From positions 186,001-250,000 of the forward strand of contig JAXJYC010000029.1 of NCBI GenBank assembly GCA_036307185.1: DNA of 64,000 bases, in the 5' to 3' direction. The stretch is from SVEL01 sp017381055 (GTDB taxonomy: Bacteria; Bacillota; Clostridia; Lachnospirales; Lachnospiraceae). A program made the position numbers and the translations under genes. A model generated the notes under the pieces. It was not told the DNA's origin. It saw only the letters and a program-made list of their open reading frames with translations, and made no database searches. This document shows positions 37,322 to 45,859 of this stretch, piece after piece (position 1 is the stretch's first letter; every line of letters begins with the position of its first letter).

Positions 37322-38695
37322 TTAGTACCTCTCAAAACGACTTATAAAGAAGCCGTCTGTGCCATCAATACCTGGTAACATCTGTATATATCCATCTTTT
37401 GCTGTATTAGCGCAAAAGCCCTCTGGAACATATGTAGATATATCTACAAGCTTTAATGGATAATTTTCTTCAATAAACCTTACATTATCTATATTTTCTT
37501 CTTTGTTAAGAGTACAAGTACTATATATTAAAGTTCCTCCCACCTTAACATACTGCCATGCATTCTTAAGAATATCTCTCTGAAGCTTAACTAAATCTTT
37601 TTGAGCCTCTTTTGTAATATTATACTTGATATCGCTTTTCTTGCCCATTATACCAAGTCCCGAGCATGGTAAATCAGCAATAACTATGTCAGCCTTTTCT
37701 ACATATTCCTTATCTAAAATAGCAGCATCAAAAACTTGTGCTTCTATACCCTCAGCCTCAGTTCTTGCAATATTTTCCTCTATAAGTTCTATCTTATAAT
37801 CACTTATATCTCTTGCAATCACCTTGCCTTTGCCTTTCATTAATTCTATTAAATGAAGAGCCTTTCCTCCTGGTGCCGCACATAAATCCATACACAAGTC
37901 TCCTTGCTTTGGATCTGCTATAACAGCAACAAGCATTGAGCTTAAATCCTGAACACTTACAAGTCCCTCATTAAAGGCCTCTGTGTTCTCTAGATAATCA
38001 ACATTGTCTAAATAAAGGCAATTTCCATATACATTAGACTTAGACACCTTAATTTCATCTTCCTCGAGCTTCTTAATAATGTTCTCAAGACTATCCTTGC
38101 TTGTATTGGCTCTAACACAGATACTTTCCTTATGATTTGACAATGCTTTAATCATAATCGATGTCTCTTCGGCACCATACTGAACAATAAGTTGCTCAAC
38201 AATCCATACAGGCATAGAATACACAACATGTAAGTATTCAACCAAGTTTTCTGAAGCATTAGGATACTTAATATTCTCCTTATTTCTAATAACGGCTCTA
38301 AGCACTCCGTTTACAAAGCCTTTTAACTGTCCAAAACTTCTCTTGATAGCAAGCTTAACAGCTTCATTACATGTTGCTGACACTGGTACCGAATCCATAA
38401 ACATAATTTGGTACACAGACATTCTAAGCAAATTTCTAATAAGCGGCTTCATCTTTTTTACTTTAATATTAGAAAATTTATCTATAATATAATCAATCAA
38501 TATTCTGTTTTCTATAGTACCCTCTGTAATTCTTGTCATAAAAGCTCTGTCTCTCTTATCAAGATACTGATACTTTCTCAAAGTTTGTCTAAGCACTATA
38601 TGGCTATATGCACCCTTTTCGCAAATCTCACAGAGCATATCGAGAACTATTTCTCGTGTATTAACAGTTCCCGCTCCCGCATTTGTATTAATCAC
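37322..38695 (-). CDS. rsmB: 16S rRNA (cytosine967-C5)-methyltransferase
   Basis: RsmB methylates C967 of 16S rRNA. The protein has the N-terminal NusB-like RNA-binding domain and a Rossmann methyltransferase with CAAPGGKALHLIEL, DLPCSGLGIMGKKSDIKY (Cys of motif IV) and YSTCTLNKEEN (catalytic Cys of motif VI). I place the start at GTG 38695, 8 bases after GGAGG; an upstream TTG at 38710 would overlap the ribosome site. It overlaps the end of yugP by 8 bases. Confidence 0.92.
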   Translation of the reverse strand: MINTNAGAGTVNTREIVLDMLCEICEKGAYSHIVLRQTLRKYQYLDKRDRAFMTRITEGTIENRILIDYIIDKFSNIKVKKMKPLIRNLLRMSVYQIMFMDSVPVSATCNEAVKLAIKRSFGQLKGFVNGVLRAVIRNKENIKYPNASENLVEYLHVVYSMPVWIVEQLIVQYGAEETSIMIKALSNHKESICVRANTSKDSLENIIKKLEEDEIKVSKSNVYGNCLYLDNVDYLENTEAFNEGLVSVQDLSSMLVAVIADPKQGDLCMDLCAAPGGKALHLIELMKGKGKVIARDISDYKIELIEENIARTEAEGIEAQVFDAAILDKEYVEKADIVIADLPCSGLGIMGKKSDIKYNITKEAQKDLVKLQRDILKNAWQYVKVGGTLIYSTCTLNKEENIDNVRFIEENYPLKLVDISTYVPEGFCANTAKDGYIQMLPGIDGTDGFFISRFERY

Positions 38696-39410
38696 GTCTT
38701 TTTCCTCCAAAGAGAATTATAAGTCGAAGTAACTGTAATATGGCTGTAGCTGCACTTGCAACATATGTTAATGCAGCTGCACCTAATACCTTTTTCGCAC
38801 CCCTAATTTCGTCACCATACAGAATTCCATTTCCTTCAAGGACTCTAATTGCCCTAGACGACGCATTAAATTCTACTGGTAATGTAATTATATGAAATAC
38901 TACTGTTACAGCAAAACACACAATACCTGCTGTAAGGAATGCTTGTCCTGATGACCTAGTAAATAGTAAACCAATTAATATTAATATCCATGAAGCATAT
39001 GAACCTATATTAGCCACTGGTACAAATACAGAACGTAGTTTAACTGGAATATATCCATTAGCATGCTGCATAGCATGACCACATTCGTGAGCAGCTACGC
39101 CAAGTGCAGCCACTGAAGTGCTATTATAAGTTGAATCTGAAAGTCTAAGAACTTTATTTTTAGGATCATAATGATCACTTAAATTTCCTGCAACATGTTC
39201 AATTCTAACATCATTAATCCCTTGAGAACGAAGTATTCTCTCAGCTACTGCTGCCCCTGTAACACCGCTCATACTTCTGACCTTTGAATACTTTTTAAAA
39301 TTTGAATTAACCATATACTGTGCCCATAAAGATAACACCAAACCTATGAGAACAAGTATATATGTTGGATCAAAGTAATATCTGTATGAACTATATACAT
39401 ATAATAACAT
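38688..39410 (-). CDS. yugP: Membrane zinc metallopeptidase (YugP type)
   Basis: The 240-residue protein has an N-terminal span, the zinc motif AAHECGHAMQH (HExxH) at about residue 112, and two more spans towards the C-terminus (IGSYASWILILIGLLF and a helix of the IVCFAVTVV type). It matches neutral zinc metallopeptidases that follow fmt in Firmicutes def-fmt operons. The role is probably membrane protein quality control, but no substrate is established. Confidence 0.85.
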   Translation of the reverse strand: MLLYVYSSYRYYFDPTYILVLIGLVLSLWAQYMVNSNFKKYSKVRSMSGVTGAAVAERILRSQGINDVRIEHVAGNLSDHYDPKNKVLRLSDSTYNSTSVAALGVAAHECGHAMQHANGYIPVKLRSVFVPVANIGSYASWILILIGLLFTRSSGQAFLTAGIVCFAVTVVFHIITLPVEFNASSRAIRVLEGNGILYGDEIRGAKKVLGAAALTYVASAATAILQLLRLIILFGGKRRD

Positions 39411-39433
39411 ATAAACCCTCCTATTATCTCTTT

Positions 39434-40366
39434 CTATTTCCCTAAAATCTCGCCTAAATCAAAGCCCGCACCACATAAAAATGCTTCTGTAGTCATTCTC
39501 TTTTTGCCTTCCAACTGAAGCTCTGTGATAGCTAATGCTCCTTTTCCAGTCTTAATAATTATAGCTTTCTTTGTTTTATCAACAATCTGACCATATGAAC
39601 CGTCATATTCTGTATTCACAACTTCGGCTTTCCATATCTTAAGTGTTTTTCCATTATATGCAGTATATGCACTTGGCCATGGATTTAAACCTCTTATAAG
39701 TCTTTCTATTTCTTCAGCAGTTTTTTCAAAATCAATATTTCCCATTTTTTTATCAAGCATTTTAGCATAAGTGCTCTTGCTGTGATCCTGAGGTGTTCTT
39801 GTTACAGTGCCTTCCTCAAGTTTTTTTAGTGTTGTAAGTATAACCTCACTACCAGCAACTGTAAGCTTATCAAAAAGACTTCCACCTGTTTCTTCTTTAT
39901 CAATCTCAACTTCTATCACATCAAGAATATCACCTGTATCAATGCCTTCTGCCATCATCTGAGTAGTAACTCCAGTTACTTTCTCACCATCGATAATGCT
40001 CCACTGTATAGGAGCTGCACCTCTATATTTTGGCAATAATGACGCATGGATATTTACACAGCCATATTTTGGCATATCTAACAATTCCTTAGATAAAATC
40101 TGTCCATAAGCCGCCACAACAAATACATCTGCATTGTATTCTCTAAGTTTTGCAACTGGCTCTTCATGTTTAACTCGATGTGGTTGATATACTTCTATAC
40201 CATGTTTAATAGCAGCTTCCTTTACAGGTGTGAACTGTATTTCCTTGCCTCTTCCCTTCGGCTTATCCTCCTGTGTCACAACTAACACAACCTCATGACC
40301 AGCCTCAACTATAGCATCTAACGCTCCTACTGCAAAATCTGGTGTACCCATGAATATTACTTTCAT
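39434..40366 (-). CDS. fmt: Methionyl-tRNA formyltransferase
   Basis: Fmt formylates Met-tRNA(fMet) for initiation. The 310-residue protein starts MKVIFMGTPDFAV and shows GRGKEIQFTPVKE, VVAAYGQILSKELL, NIHASLLPKYRGAAPIQW and GLNPWPSAYT. 10-formyl-THF for this reaction is supplied by fhs and folD encoded 3-5 kb away. GGAGG lies before the ATG. It is 38 bases after def. Confidence 0.96.
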   Translation of the reverse strand: MKVIFMGTPDFAVGALDAIVEAGHEVVLVVTQEDKPKGRGKEIQFTPVKEAAIKHGIEVYQPHRVKHEEPVAKLREYNADVFVVAAYGQILSKELLDMPKYGCVNIHASLLPKYRGAAPIQWSIIDGEKVTGVTTQMMAEGIDTGDILDVIEVEIDKEETGGSLFDKLTVAGSEVILTTLKKLEEGTVTRTPQDHSKSTYAKMLDKKMGNIDFEKTAEEIERLIRGLNPWPSAYTAYNGKTLKIWKAEVVNTEYDGSYGQIVDKTKKAIIIKTGKGALAITELQLEGKKRMTTEAFLCGAGFDLGEILGK

Positions 40367-40404
40367 ATACTACCTCCAATTATTCATCTATACCTTAAGA
40401 AGGT

Positions 40405-40881
40405 TTACTCCTCTTCCTCTTCGTATCTAGCCTCCATAAGCTCACCTTCTACCTTTTCAACATAAAGGTGACCATCAAGATGATCAAGCTCATGACAAAT
40501 AGCTCTTGCTAAAAGCTCTGTTCCTTCGATTTCATATTCTTCCATATTTTCATTAAAGGCTCTTGCTTTTACATAATTTGGTCTTGTAACGATACCGGCC
40601 TTATTAGGAACTGATAAACATCCTTCTTCCCCAGTTTGCTCACCACTTGTCTCTAATATTGTAGGGTTAATCATTACGATAGGACCTTCTCCTATATCAA
40701 TAACAACTATTCTCTTTAAAATACCAACCTGTGGTGCAGCAAGACCAACACCATTAGCTTCATACATTGTATCTATCATATCCTCAATAAGAGTTCTTGT
40801 TCTATCGTTAATCTCCTTAACTTCCTTGCATACTTTATTGAGGCATTCATCGCCCATTGTTCTTATATTTCTTAATGCCAT
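40405..40881 (-). CDS. def: Peptide deformylase
   Basis: Def removes the N-formyl group from nascent proteins. The 158-residue metalloenzyme has all three motifs: GVGLAAPQVG, EEGCLSVP and HELDHLDG. It is the first gene of the 17-gene run to mraY, with promoter 40927-40955 just upstream and a GGAGGTG site before the ATG. Confidence 0.96.
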   Translation of the reverse strand: MALRNIRTMGDECLNKVCKEVKEINDRTRTLIEDMIDTMYEANGVGLAAPQVGILKRIVVIDIGEGPIVMINPTILETSGEQTGEEGCLSVPNKAGIVTRPNYVKARAFNENMEEYEIEGTELLARAICHELDHLDGHLYVEKVEGELMEARYEEEEE

Positions 40882-40926
40882 ATAGACACCTCCACATTTT
40901 ATAAAAAATTACAAATTAACTTATAT

Positions 40927-40955
40927 ATTATACCTTATATTTATAAATAATACAA
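40927..40955 (-). promoter_or_regulatory. Sigma-A promoter of the def operon
   Basis: The minus strand reads TTGTAT, a 17-base spacer, TATAAT. The -35 overlaps the last bases of the priA terminator stem, so the two transcripts meet with no gap. The -10 is perfect. Confidence 0.75.
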
Positions 40956-40994
40956 GGCTGTTTAAATGAGTTACTAACCCACAAACAGCCTTGT
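40952..40994 (-). terminator. Terminator of the fhs-folD-priA transcript
   Basis: On the minus strand a 12-base perfect stem (ACAAGGCTGTTT and complement) with a 19-base loop lies 11 bases past priA. The T-run after it is weak (ATTATTTAT), so it may be leaky and feed into def. Confidence 0.65.
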
Positions 40995-41005
40995 AAAATC
41001 CTTAT

Positions 41006-43243
41006 TTAAAATCCAGACATTGGATTAAAATCAAATTGCACCGACGCCCTCTTGTTTTCTTCCATAACTTCAAATTGCGCCTCTATAAAATCCTTAATTT
41101 TAACTAAAATATCATACTCTCTACTCTTAATATAGATAACCTTACGATATACATCATTTATCTTTGCCACATTAGCATCAGCAGGTCCAATTATTCTTAA
41201 GTTTTTTATATCCACAACCGCCTTGCCTATCATATCCTTTATCTTATTAGCCAGATCGCTCAGCAAACTATTATCCTTGGATGTAAGCTGTACTGCCATA
41301 AGTGAAACTACTGGCGGATACTCTGATATAGTTCTATACAATATCTCCTTATTATAAAACTCCGTATAATCTTGCTTTGATGCAGCTATTATACTTCCAT
41401 TTTCAGGTGAATAAGTCTGAATAACAGCCTCTCCATCTATACTACCTCTTCCTGCTCTACCTTCTGCCTGAGTTAGAAGCTGAAATGTTTTCTCAGATGA
41501 TCTATAATCAGAAGCATACAATGACATATCTGCTGCTATGATTCCAACTAATGTAACATTTGGAAAATCGTGACCTTTAACAATCATCTGAGTTCCAATT
41601 AATACATCTGCCTCACCATTAGAAAACTGGGATAATATTTGCTCATAACCATCTTTCTTACTGGTTGTATCCATATCCATTCTAAGAGTTCTTGCTGCTG
41701 GATACATTTTTTTTACAGCCTCTTCAACCTTTTGCGTACCTGTTCCAAAAGCTGCGATATACTTTGAATCACATTGTGGACAAGTCTTTGGCATAGGTGT
41801 TTCATATCCACAATAATGACAAATCAGCTTACTATTATTGTGTAGAGTAAGACCAACATCACAATGAGGACACTTTCTAGCTGTTCCACAATTTCTACAG
41901 GAAACAAATCCTGCATACCCTCGCCTATTTATAAATAGCATTATCTGCTGTTTTTTTGCCAATCTATCTTTTATAAGTTCATCTAACTTACCACTAAACA
42001 TTGTTCTATTGCCCATAGCAAGCTCTTCTCTCATATCTACAATATGAACTGTAGCAGGCTTTGATTCCTTTGCTCTACTTTTTAATTCATATAAAATATA
42101 CTCACCTGTTAATGCCTTGTAATAAGAATCTATAGCCGGTGTAGCCGAACCTAAAATAACTGCAGCCCCCTCACCCTTTGCTCTATATATAGCTGTTTCT
42201 CTTGCATGATATCTAGGAGCTGTCTCACTTTTATATGACCCCTCATGCTCTTCATCTATAATAATCAAGCCAAGATTTCTAAATGGAGTAAATACTGCAG
42301 ATCTTGGTCCTATCATAATCTTGATTTCACCCTTCTTTGCTTTCTCAAACTGATCAAATCTCTCACCAGCCGAAAGCTTTGAGTTAATAATAGAAACCTT
42401 ATCCCCAAACTTTCTATAAAATCTCATAACCGTCTGATAAGTAAGAGCAATCTCTGGAATTAATACAATAATCTCTTGTCCTTTAGCTATAACCTTTTCT
42501 ATAACATCCATATATACTTCTGTTTTACCACTTCCAGTAATGCCATGAATAAGATGAACACCGCCATATCCCATAGCATTATTATCAATATAGGCACATA
42601 TACCCTTTGATATCTTCTCTTGTTCTTTATTAAGTTTAATATCATAAGGCAATAAATCTGTATATTTAATTGGATTTCTATAAACAGTCTCTTCCTTTAT
42701 AAGAACGAGACCTTCCTCCTCCAACGCCTTTGCTACAGCTAGTGTAACACCAAGCTTTTGTACTAATGTCCATGCCATTTCTCTATTTTCTTTTAAAGCA
42801 TATAAAAGCTTAAGCCTAGCAGTTGCGTGCTTACGCTCATATTTATCTATAGCTATATTAAGTTTTTCGTCATCAACTATTAAACATATAACCTTTCTAA
42901 CAACTGATTTCTTTGTTTCCTTAATTGGAATAACTGTTTTTAAAGCTTGATTCATAGACGAACCATAATTCTCCTTAATAAACCAAGCCAACGAAATAAG
43001 ACGGCTTTCAATAGGTATGCTATTTTTGACAACACTAGTAATTTCTTTAATCTTATCTTCGGCATACCCAGCCGTCTCTTTCACTTCTATGACATATCCT
43101 TGTATTATTCTATTTCCCTTTCCAAATGGAATATTAACCTGCACACCTGGATGAACCTCTCCATCTAAGTGTGCAGGAATACGATAGTCAAAGCCTTTAT
43201 CTAGTTTTTCATGTGATATGTCTACAATCACCTTTGCATACAT
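41006..43243 (-). CDS. priA: Primosomal protein N' (replication restart helicase PriA)
   Basis: PriA restarts stalled forks. The 745-residue protein has an N-terminal DNA-binding region, Walker A GITGSGKTEVY, DEEHEGSYK (motif II), zinc-binding cysteine pairs CRNC...CPHC...CHYC...CPQC, GSATPA and QAEGRAGR (motif VI). Length and order are standard. It lies 19 bases after folD. Confidence 0.95.
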   Translation of the reverse strand: MYAKVIVDISHEKLDKGFDYRIPAHLDGEVHPGVQVNIPFGKGNRIIQGYVIEVKETAGYAEDKIKEITSVVKNSIPIESRLISLAWFIKENYGSSMNQALKTVIPIKETKKSVVRKVICLIVDDEKLNIAIDKYERKHATARLKLLYALKENREMAWTLVQKLGVTLAVAKALEEEGLVLIKEETVYRNPIKYTDLLPYDIKLNKEQEKISKGICAYIDNNAMGYGGVHLIHGITGSGKTEVYMDVIEKVIAKGQEIIVLIPEIALTYQTVMRFYRKFGDKVSIINSKLSAGERFDQFEKAKKGEIKIMIGPRSAVFTPFRNLGLIIIDEEHEGSYKSETAPRYHARETAIYRAKGEGAAVILGSATPAIDSYYKALTGEYILYELKSRAKESKPATVHIVDMREELAMGNRTMFSGKLDELIKDRLAKKQQIMLFINRRGYAGFVSCRNCGTARKCPHCDVGLTLHNNSKLICHYCGYETPMPKTCPQCDSKYIAAFGTGTQKVEEAVKKMYPAARTLRMDMDTTSKKDGYEQILSQFSNGEADVLIGTQMIVKGHDFPNVTLVGIIAADMSLYASDYRSSEKTFQLLTQAEGRAGRGSIDGEAVIQTYSPENGSIIAASKQDYTEFYNKEILYRTISEYPPVVSLMAVQLTSKDNSLLSDLANKIKDMIGKAVVDIKNLRIIGPADANVAKINDVYRKVIYIKSREYDILVKIKDFIEAQFEVMEENKRASVQFDFNPMSGF

Positions 43244-43262
43244 AAACTACATCTCCAGACTA

Positions 43263-44111
43263 TTACTTTTGTATTTTTGTAGCCGCCTCAAGACAGTTAT
43301 TCATAAGCATTGCAATAGTCATAGGGCCAACACCACCTGGTACAGGTGTAATAGCTGACACCTTATCAAATACCTTATCGTAATCTACATCACCACAAAT
43401 CTTATTATCTTCATCACGGTTAATACCTACATCGATTACAACTGCACCTTCTTTTACAAATGTCTCATCAACAAACTTTGGCTTTCCTATTGCAACAACT
43501 AAAATATCTGCCTGCTTTGTTATTTCCTTCATATTCTGTGTCTTAGAATGAACTACTGTAACAGTACCATTCTCTCTAAGAAGAAGCATAGACATAGGCT
43601 TACCTACGATATTACTTCTACCGATTACTACACAATGCTTTCCAGCAATCTCAATTCCTGAACGTTTAAGAAGCTGAATAATACCATATGGTGTACATGA
43701 AATAAATCCTTTCTGACCTGTTGAAAGAGCACCTACATTCATTAGATGGAATCCATCTACATCCTTATATGGTGAAATAGCATCAATAACCTTATTCTCA
43801 TCCATATGGGCAGGTAATGGTAACTGAACTAATATACCATTGATTGTATCATCATTATTAAGCTTATCGATTAATTCTAAAAGCTCTGCTTCTGTTGTCT
43901 CTTCTGGAAGCTCATGAGATACGCTCTTAATTCCTACATATTCACATGCCTTCTTCTTATTTCTTACATATACACAAGATGCTGGATTGTCACCAACCTG
44001 AACTACAGCAAGGGAAATCTCCTTGCCTGCAGCTTTAAGCTCTGCAACCTTATCTCTTGTCTCATCCTTAATCTCTGTTGAAATCTTCTTTCCATCAATT
44101 ATTAATGCCAT
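43263..44111 (-). CDS. folD: Methylenetetrahydrofolate dehydrogenase/cyclohydrolase
   Basis: FolD converts 5,10-methylene-THF to 10-formyl-THF in two steps. The 282-residue protein has the catalytic YVRNKKKACE segment (Tyr and Lys), LVQLPLP, DVDGFH, the NADP-binding GRSNIVGKPM and PVPGGVGPMTIAML. It follows fhs by 47 bases; together the two genes make a complete C1 unit that supplies 10-formyl-THF for Fmt and purine synthesis. Confidence 0.96.
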   Translation of the reverse strand: MALIIDGKKISTEIKDETRDKVAELKAAGKEISLAVVQVGDNPASCVYVRNKKKACEYVGIKSVSHELPEETTEAELLELIDKLNNDDTINGILVQLPLPAHMDENKVIDAISPYKDVDGFHLMNVGALSTGQKGFISCTPYGIIQLLKRSGIEIAGKHCVVIGRSNIVGKPMSMLLLRENGTVTVVHSKTQNMKEITKQADILVVAIGKPKFVDETFVKEGAVVIDVGINRDEDNKICGDVDYDKVFDKVSAITPVPGGVGPMTIAMLMNNCLEAATKIQK

Positions 44112-44158
44112 CTTTTCATCCTCACTTCTTATAAATGTAATTAGGGGCTTAATTCCGC

Positions 44159-45829
44159 TTAGAATAATCCTGTAATTATTCCGTCTTCAGTTACGTCAAT
44201 TACGTCTGCTGCTGGTTTCTTTGGAAGTCCTGGCATTGTCATAATAGCTCCTGTAATAACTACAACGAAACCTGCTCCTGCTGAAACGTAAACCTCACGA
44301 ATGTTGATATCAAATCCTGTAGGTCTACCAAGCTTTGTCTGATCATCTGATAATGAGTACTGTGTCTTAGCCATACATACTGGTAAGTGACCATAACCCA
44401 TATCTTCAATCTTCTTAAGCATCTTTAAGGCAGCAGGATTGTATGTTACGTTATCCGCACCATAAATCTTAGTTGCAACAGTCTTAACCTTTTCTGTAAG
44501 TGAGATATTATCCTCATATAAAGGCTTAAAGTTGCTTTCCTTATTTTCAAGTGTTGACAATACCTTATTTGCCAATTCGATACCGCCTTCTCCACCTTTT
44601 TCCCATACCTTAGCAAGGGCGAATTCACAACCTCTACTCTCACAGAATTCCTTAACGAACGCCATCTCTGCTTCTGTATCTGATACAAAGGCATTAAGTG
44701 TAACTACAACTGGCACACCATATAACTGTAAATTCTCAATATGCTTCTCAAGATTTACAATACCAGCCTTTAATGCTTCTAAATTCTCATTATTTAAATC
44801 AGCCTTAGCTACGCCACCGTTATACTTTAATGCACGAATTGTAGCAACAAGCACTACTGCATCTGGCTTAAGGCCTGCCATACGACACTTAATATCAAAG
44901 AACTTCTCTGCTCCAAGGTCTGCGCCAAATCCAGCCTCTGTAATAACATAATCAGCCATCTTAAGTGCTGTCTTAGTAGCTCTAACTGAGTTACAACCGT
45001 GTGCAATATTAGCAAATGGTCCACCATGAACAAGTGCTGGTGTATGTTCTAATGTCTGAATCATATTTGGCTTTATAGCATCCTTAAGAAGTGCTGCCAT
45101 AGCACCAACTGCATTTAAATCCTTTGCATAAACTGGCTCTCCTGCAAAATTATATGCAACAATAATTCTACCAAGTCTTTCTTTTAAATCCTTCATATCA
45201 TTTGCAAGACAAAGTATAGCCATAATCTCTGATGCAACTGTGATAACAAAATGATCCTCTCTTACTACGCCATCAAGCTTAGATCCAAGACCTACAACTG
45301 TATTTCTAAGGGCTCTATCATTCATATCAAGACATCTCTTCCATACAATCTGTCTTGTATCAATGCCAAGCTCATTTCCCTGCTGAATGTGATTATCAAG
45401 AAGTGCTGCAAGTAAGTTATTTGCAGAAGTAATAGCATGGAAATCTCCTGTAAAATGAAGATTTAAATCCTCCATAGGAACAACCTGTGCATAACCACCA
45501 CCTGCTGCTCCTCCTTTTATACCAAAACAAGGTCCTAAAGAAGGCTCTCTTAATGCAATAATAGACTTCTTATTTAACTTTCCGAAAGCCTGGCCCAAAC
45601 CTACTGTAACTGTAGTCTTTCCCTCACCAGCCGGCGTAGGATTAATAGCAGTTACAAGAATAAGCTTACCATCCTTGTTATCCTTAATCTTCTCAAAATA
45701 TTCATCTGATAACTTTGCCTTATACTTACCATATAATTCAATATCATCCTCTGTTACACCAATATTTGCTGCTACTTCCTTAATTGGAAGCATCTTCGCC
45801 TCCTGTGCAATCTGAATATCTGTCTTCAT
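44159..45829 (-). CDS. fhs: Formate-tetrahydrofolate ligase
   Basis: Fhs forms 10-formyl-THF from formate, THF and ATP; it is common in anaerobic Firmicutes. The 556-residue protein shows TPAGEGKTTVTVGLGQA (ATP-binding), REPSLGPCFGIKGGAAGGGYAQV read as two overlapping signatures, LNLHFTGDFHAI, and VRATKTALKMADYVITEAGFG. AAGGAGG precedes the ATG. It is 30 bases after ftsK on the same strand. Confidence 0.96.
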   Translation of the reverse strand: MKTDIQIAQEAKMLPIKEVAANIGVTEDDIELYGKYKAKLSDEYFEKIKDNKDGKLILVTAINPTPAGEGKTTVTVGLGQAFGKLNKKSIIALREPSLGPCFGIKGGAAGGGYAQVVPMEDLNLHFTGDFHAITSANNLLAALLDNHIQQGNELGIDTRQIVWKRCLDMNDRALRNTVVGLGSKLDGVVREDHFVITVASEIMAILCLANDMKDLKERLGRIIVAYNFAGEPVYAKDLNAVGAMAALLKDAIKPNMIQTLEHTPALVHGGPFANIAHGCNSVRATKTALKMADYVITEAGFGADLGAEKFFDIKCRMAGLKPDAVVLVATIRALKYNGGVAKADLNNENLEALKAGIVNLEKHIENLQLYGVPVVVTLNAFVSDTEAEMAFVKEFCESRGCEFALAKVWEKGGEGGIELANKVLSTLENKESNFKPLYEDNISLTEKVKTVATKIYGADNVTYNPAALKMLKKIEDMGYGHLPVCMAKTQYSLSDDQTKLGRPTGFDINIREVYVSAGAGFVVVITGAIMTMPGLPKKPAADVIDVTEDGIITGLF

Positions 45830-45859
45830 AATTTCCTCCTTGATCTAATGGCTTAATTT

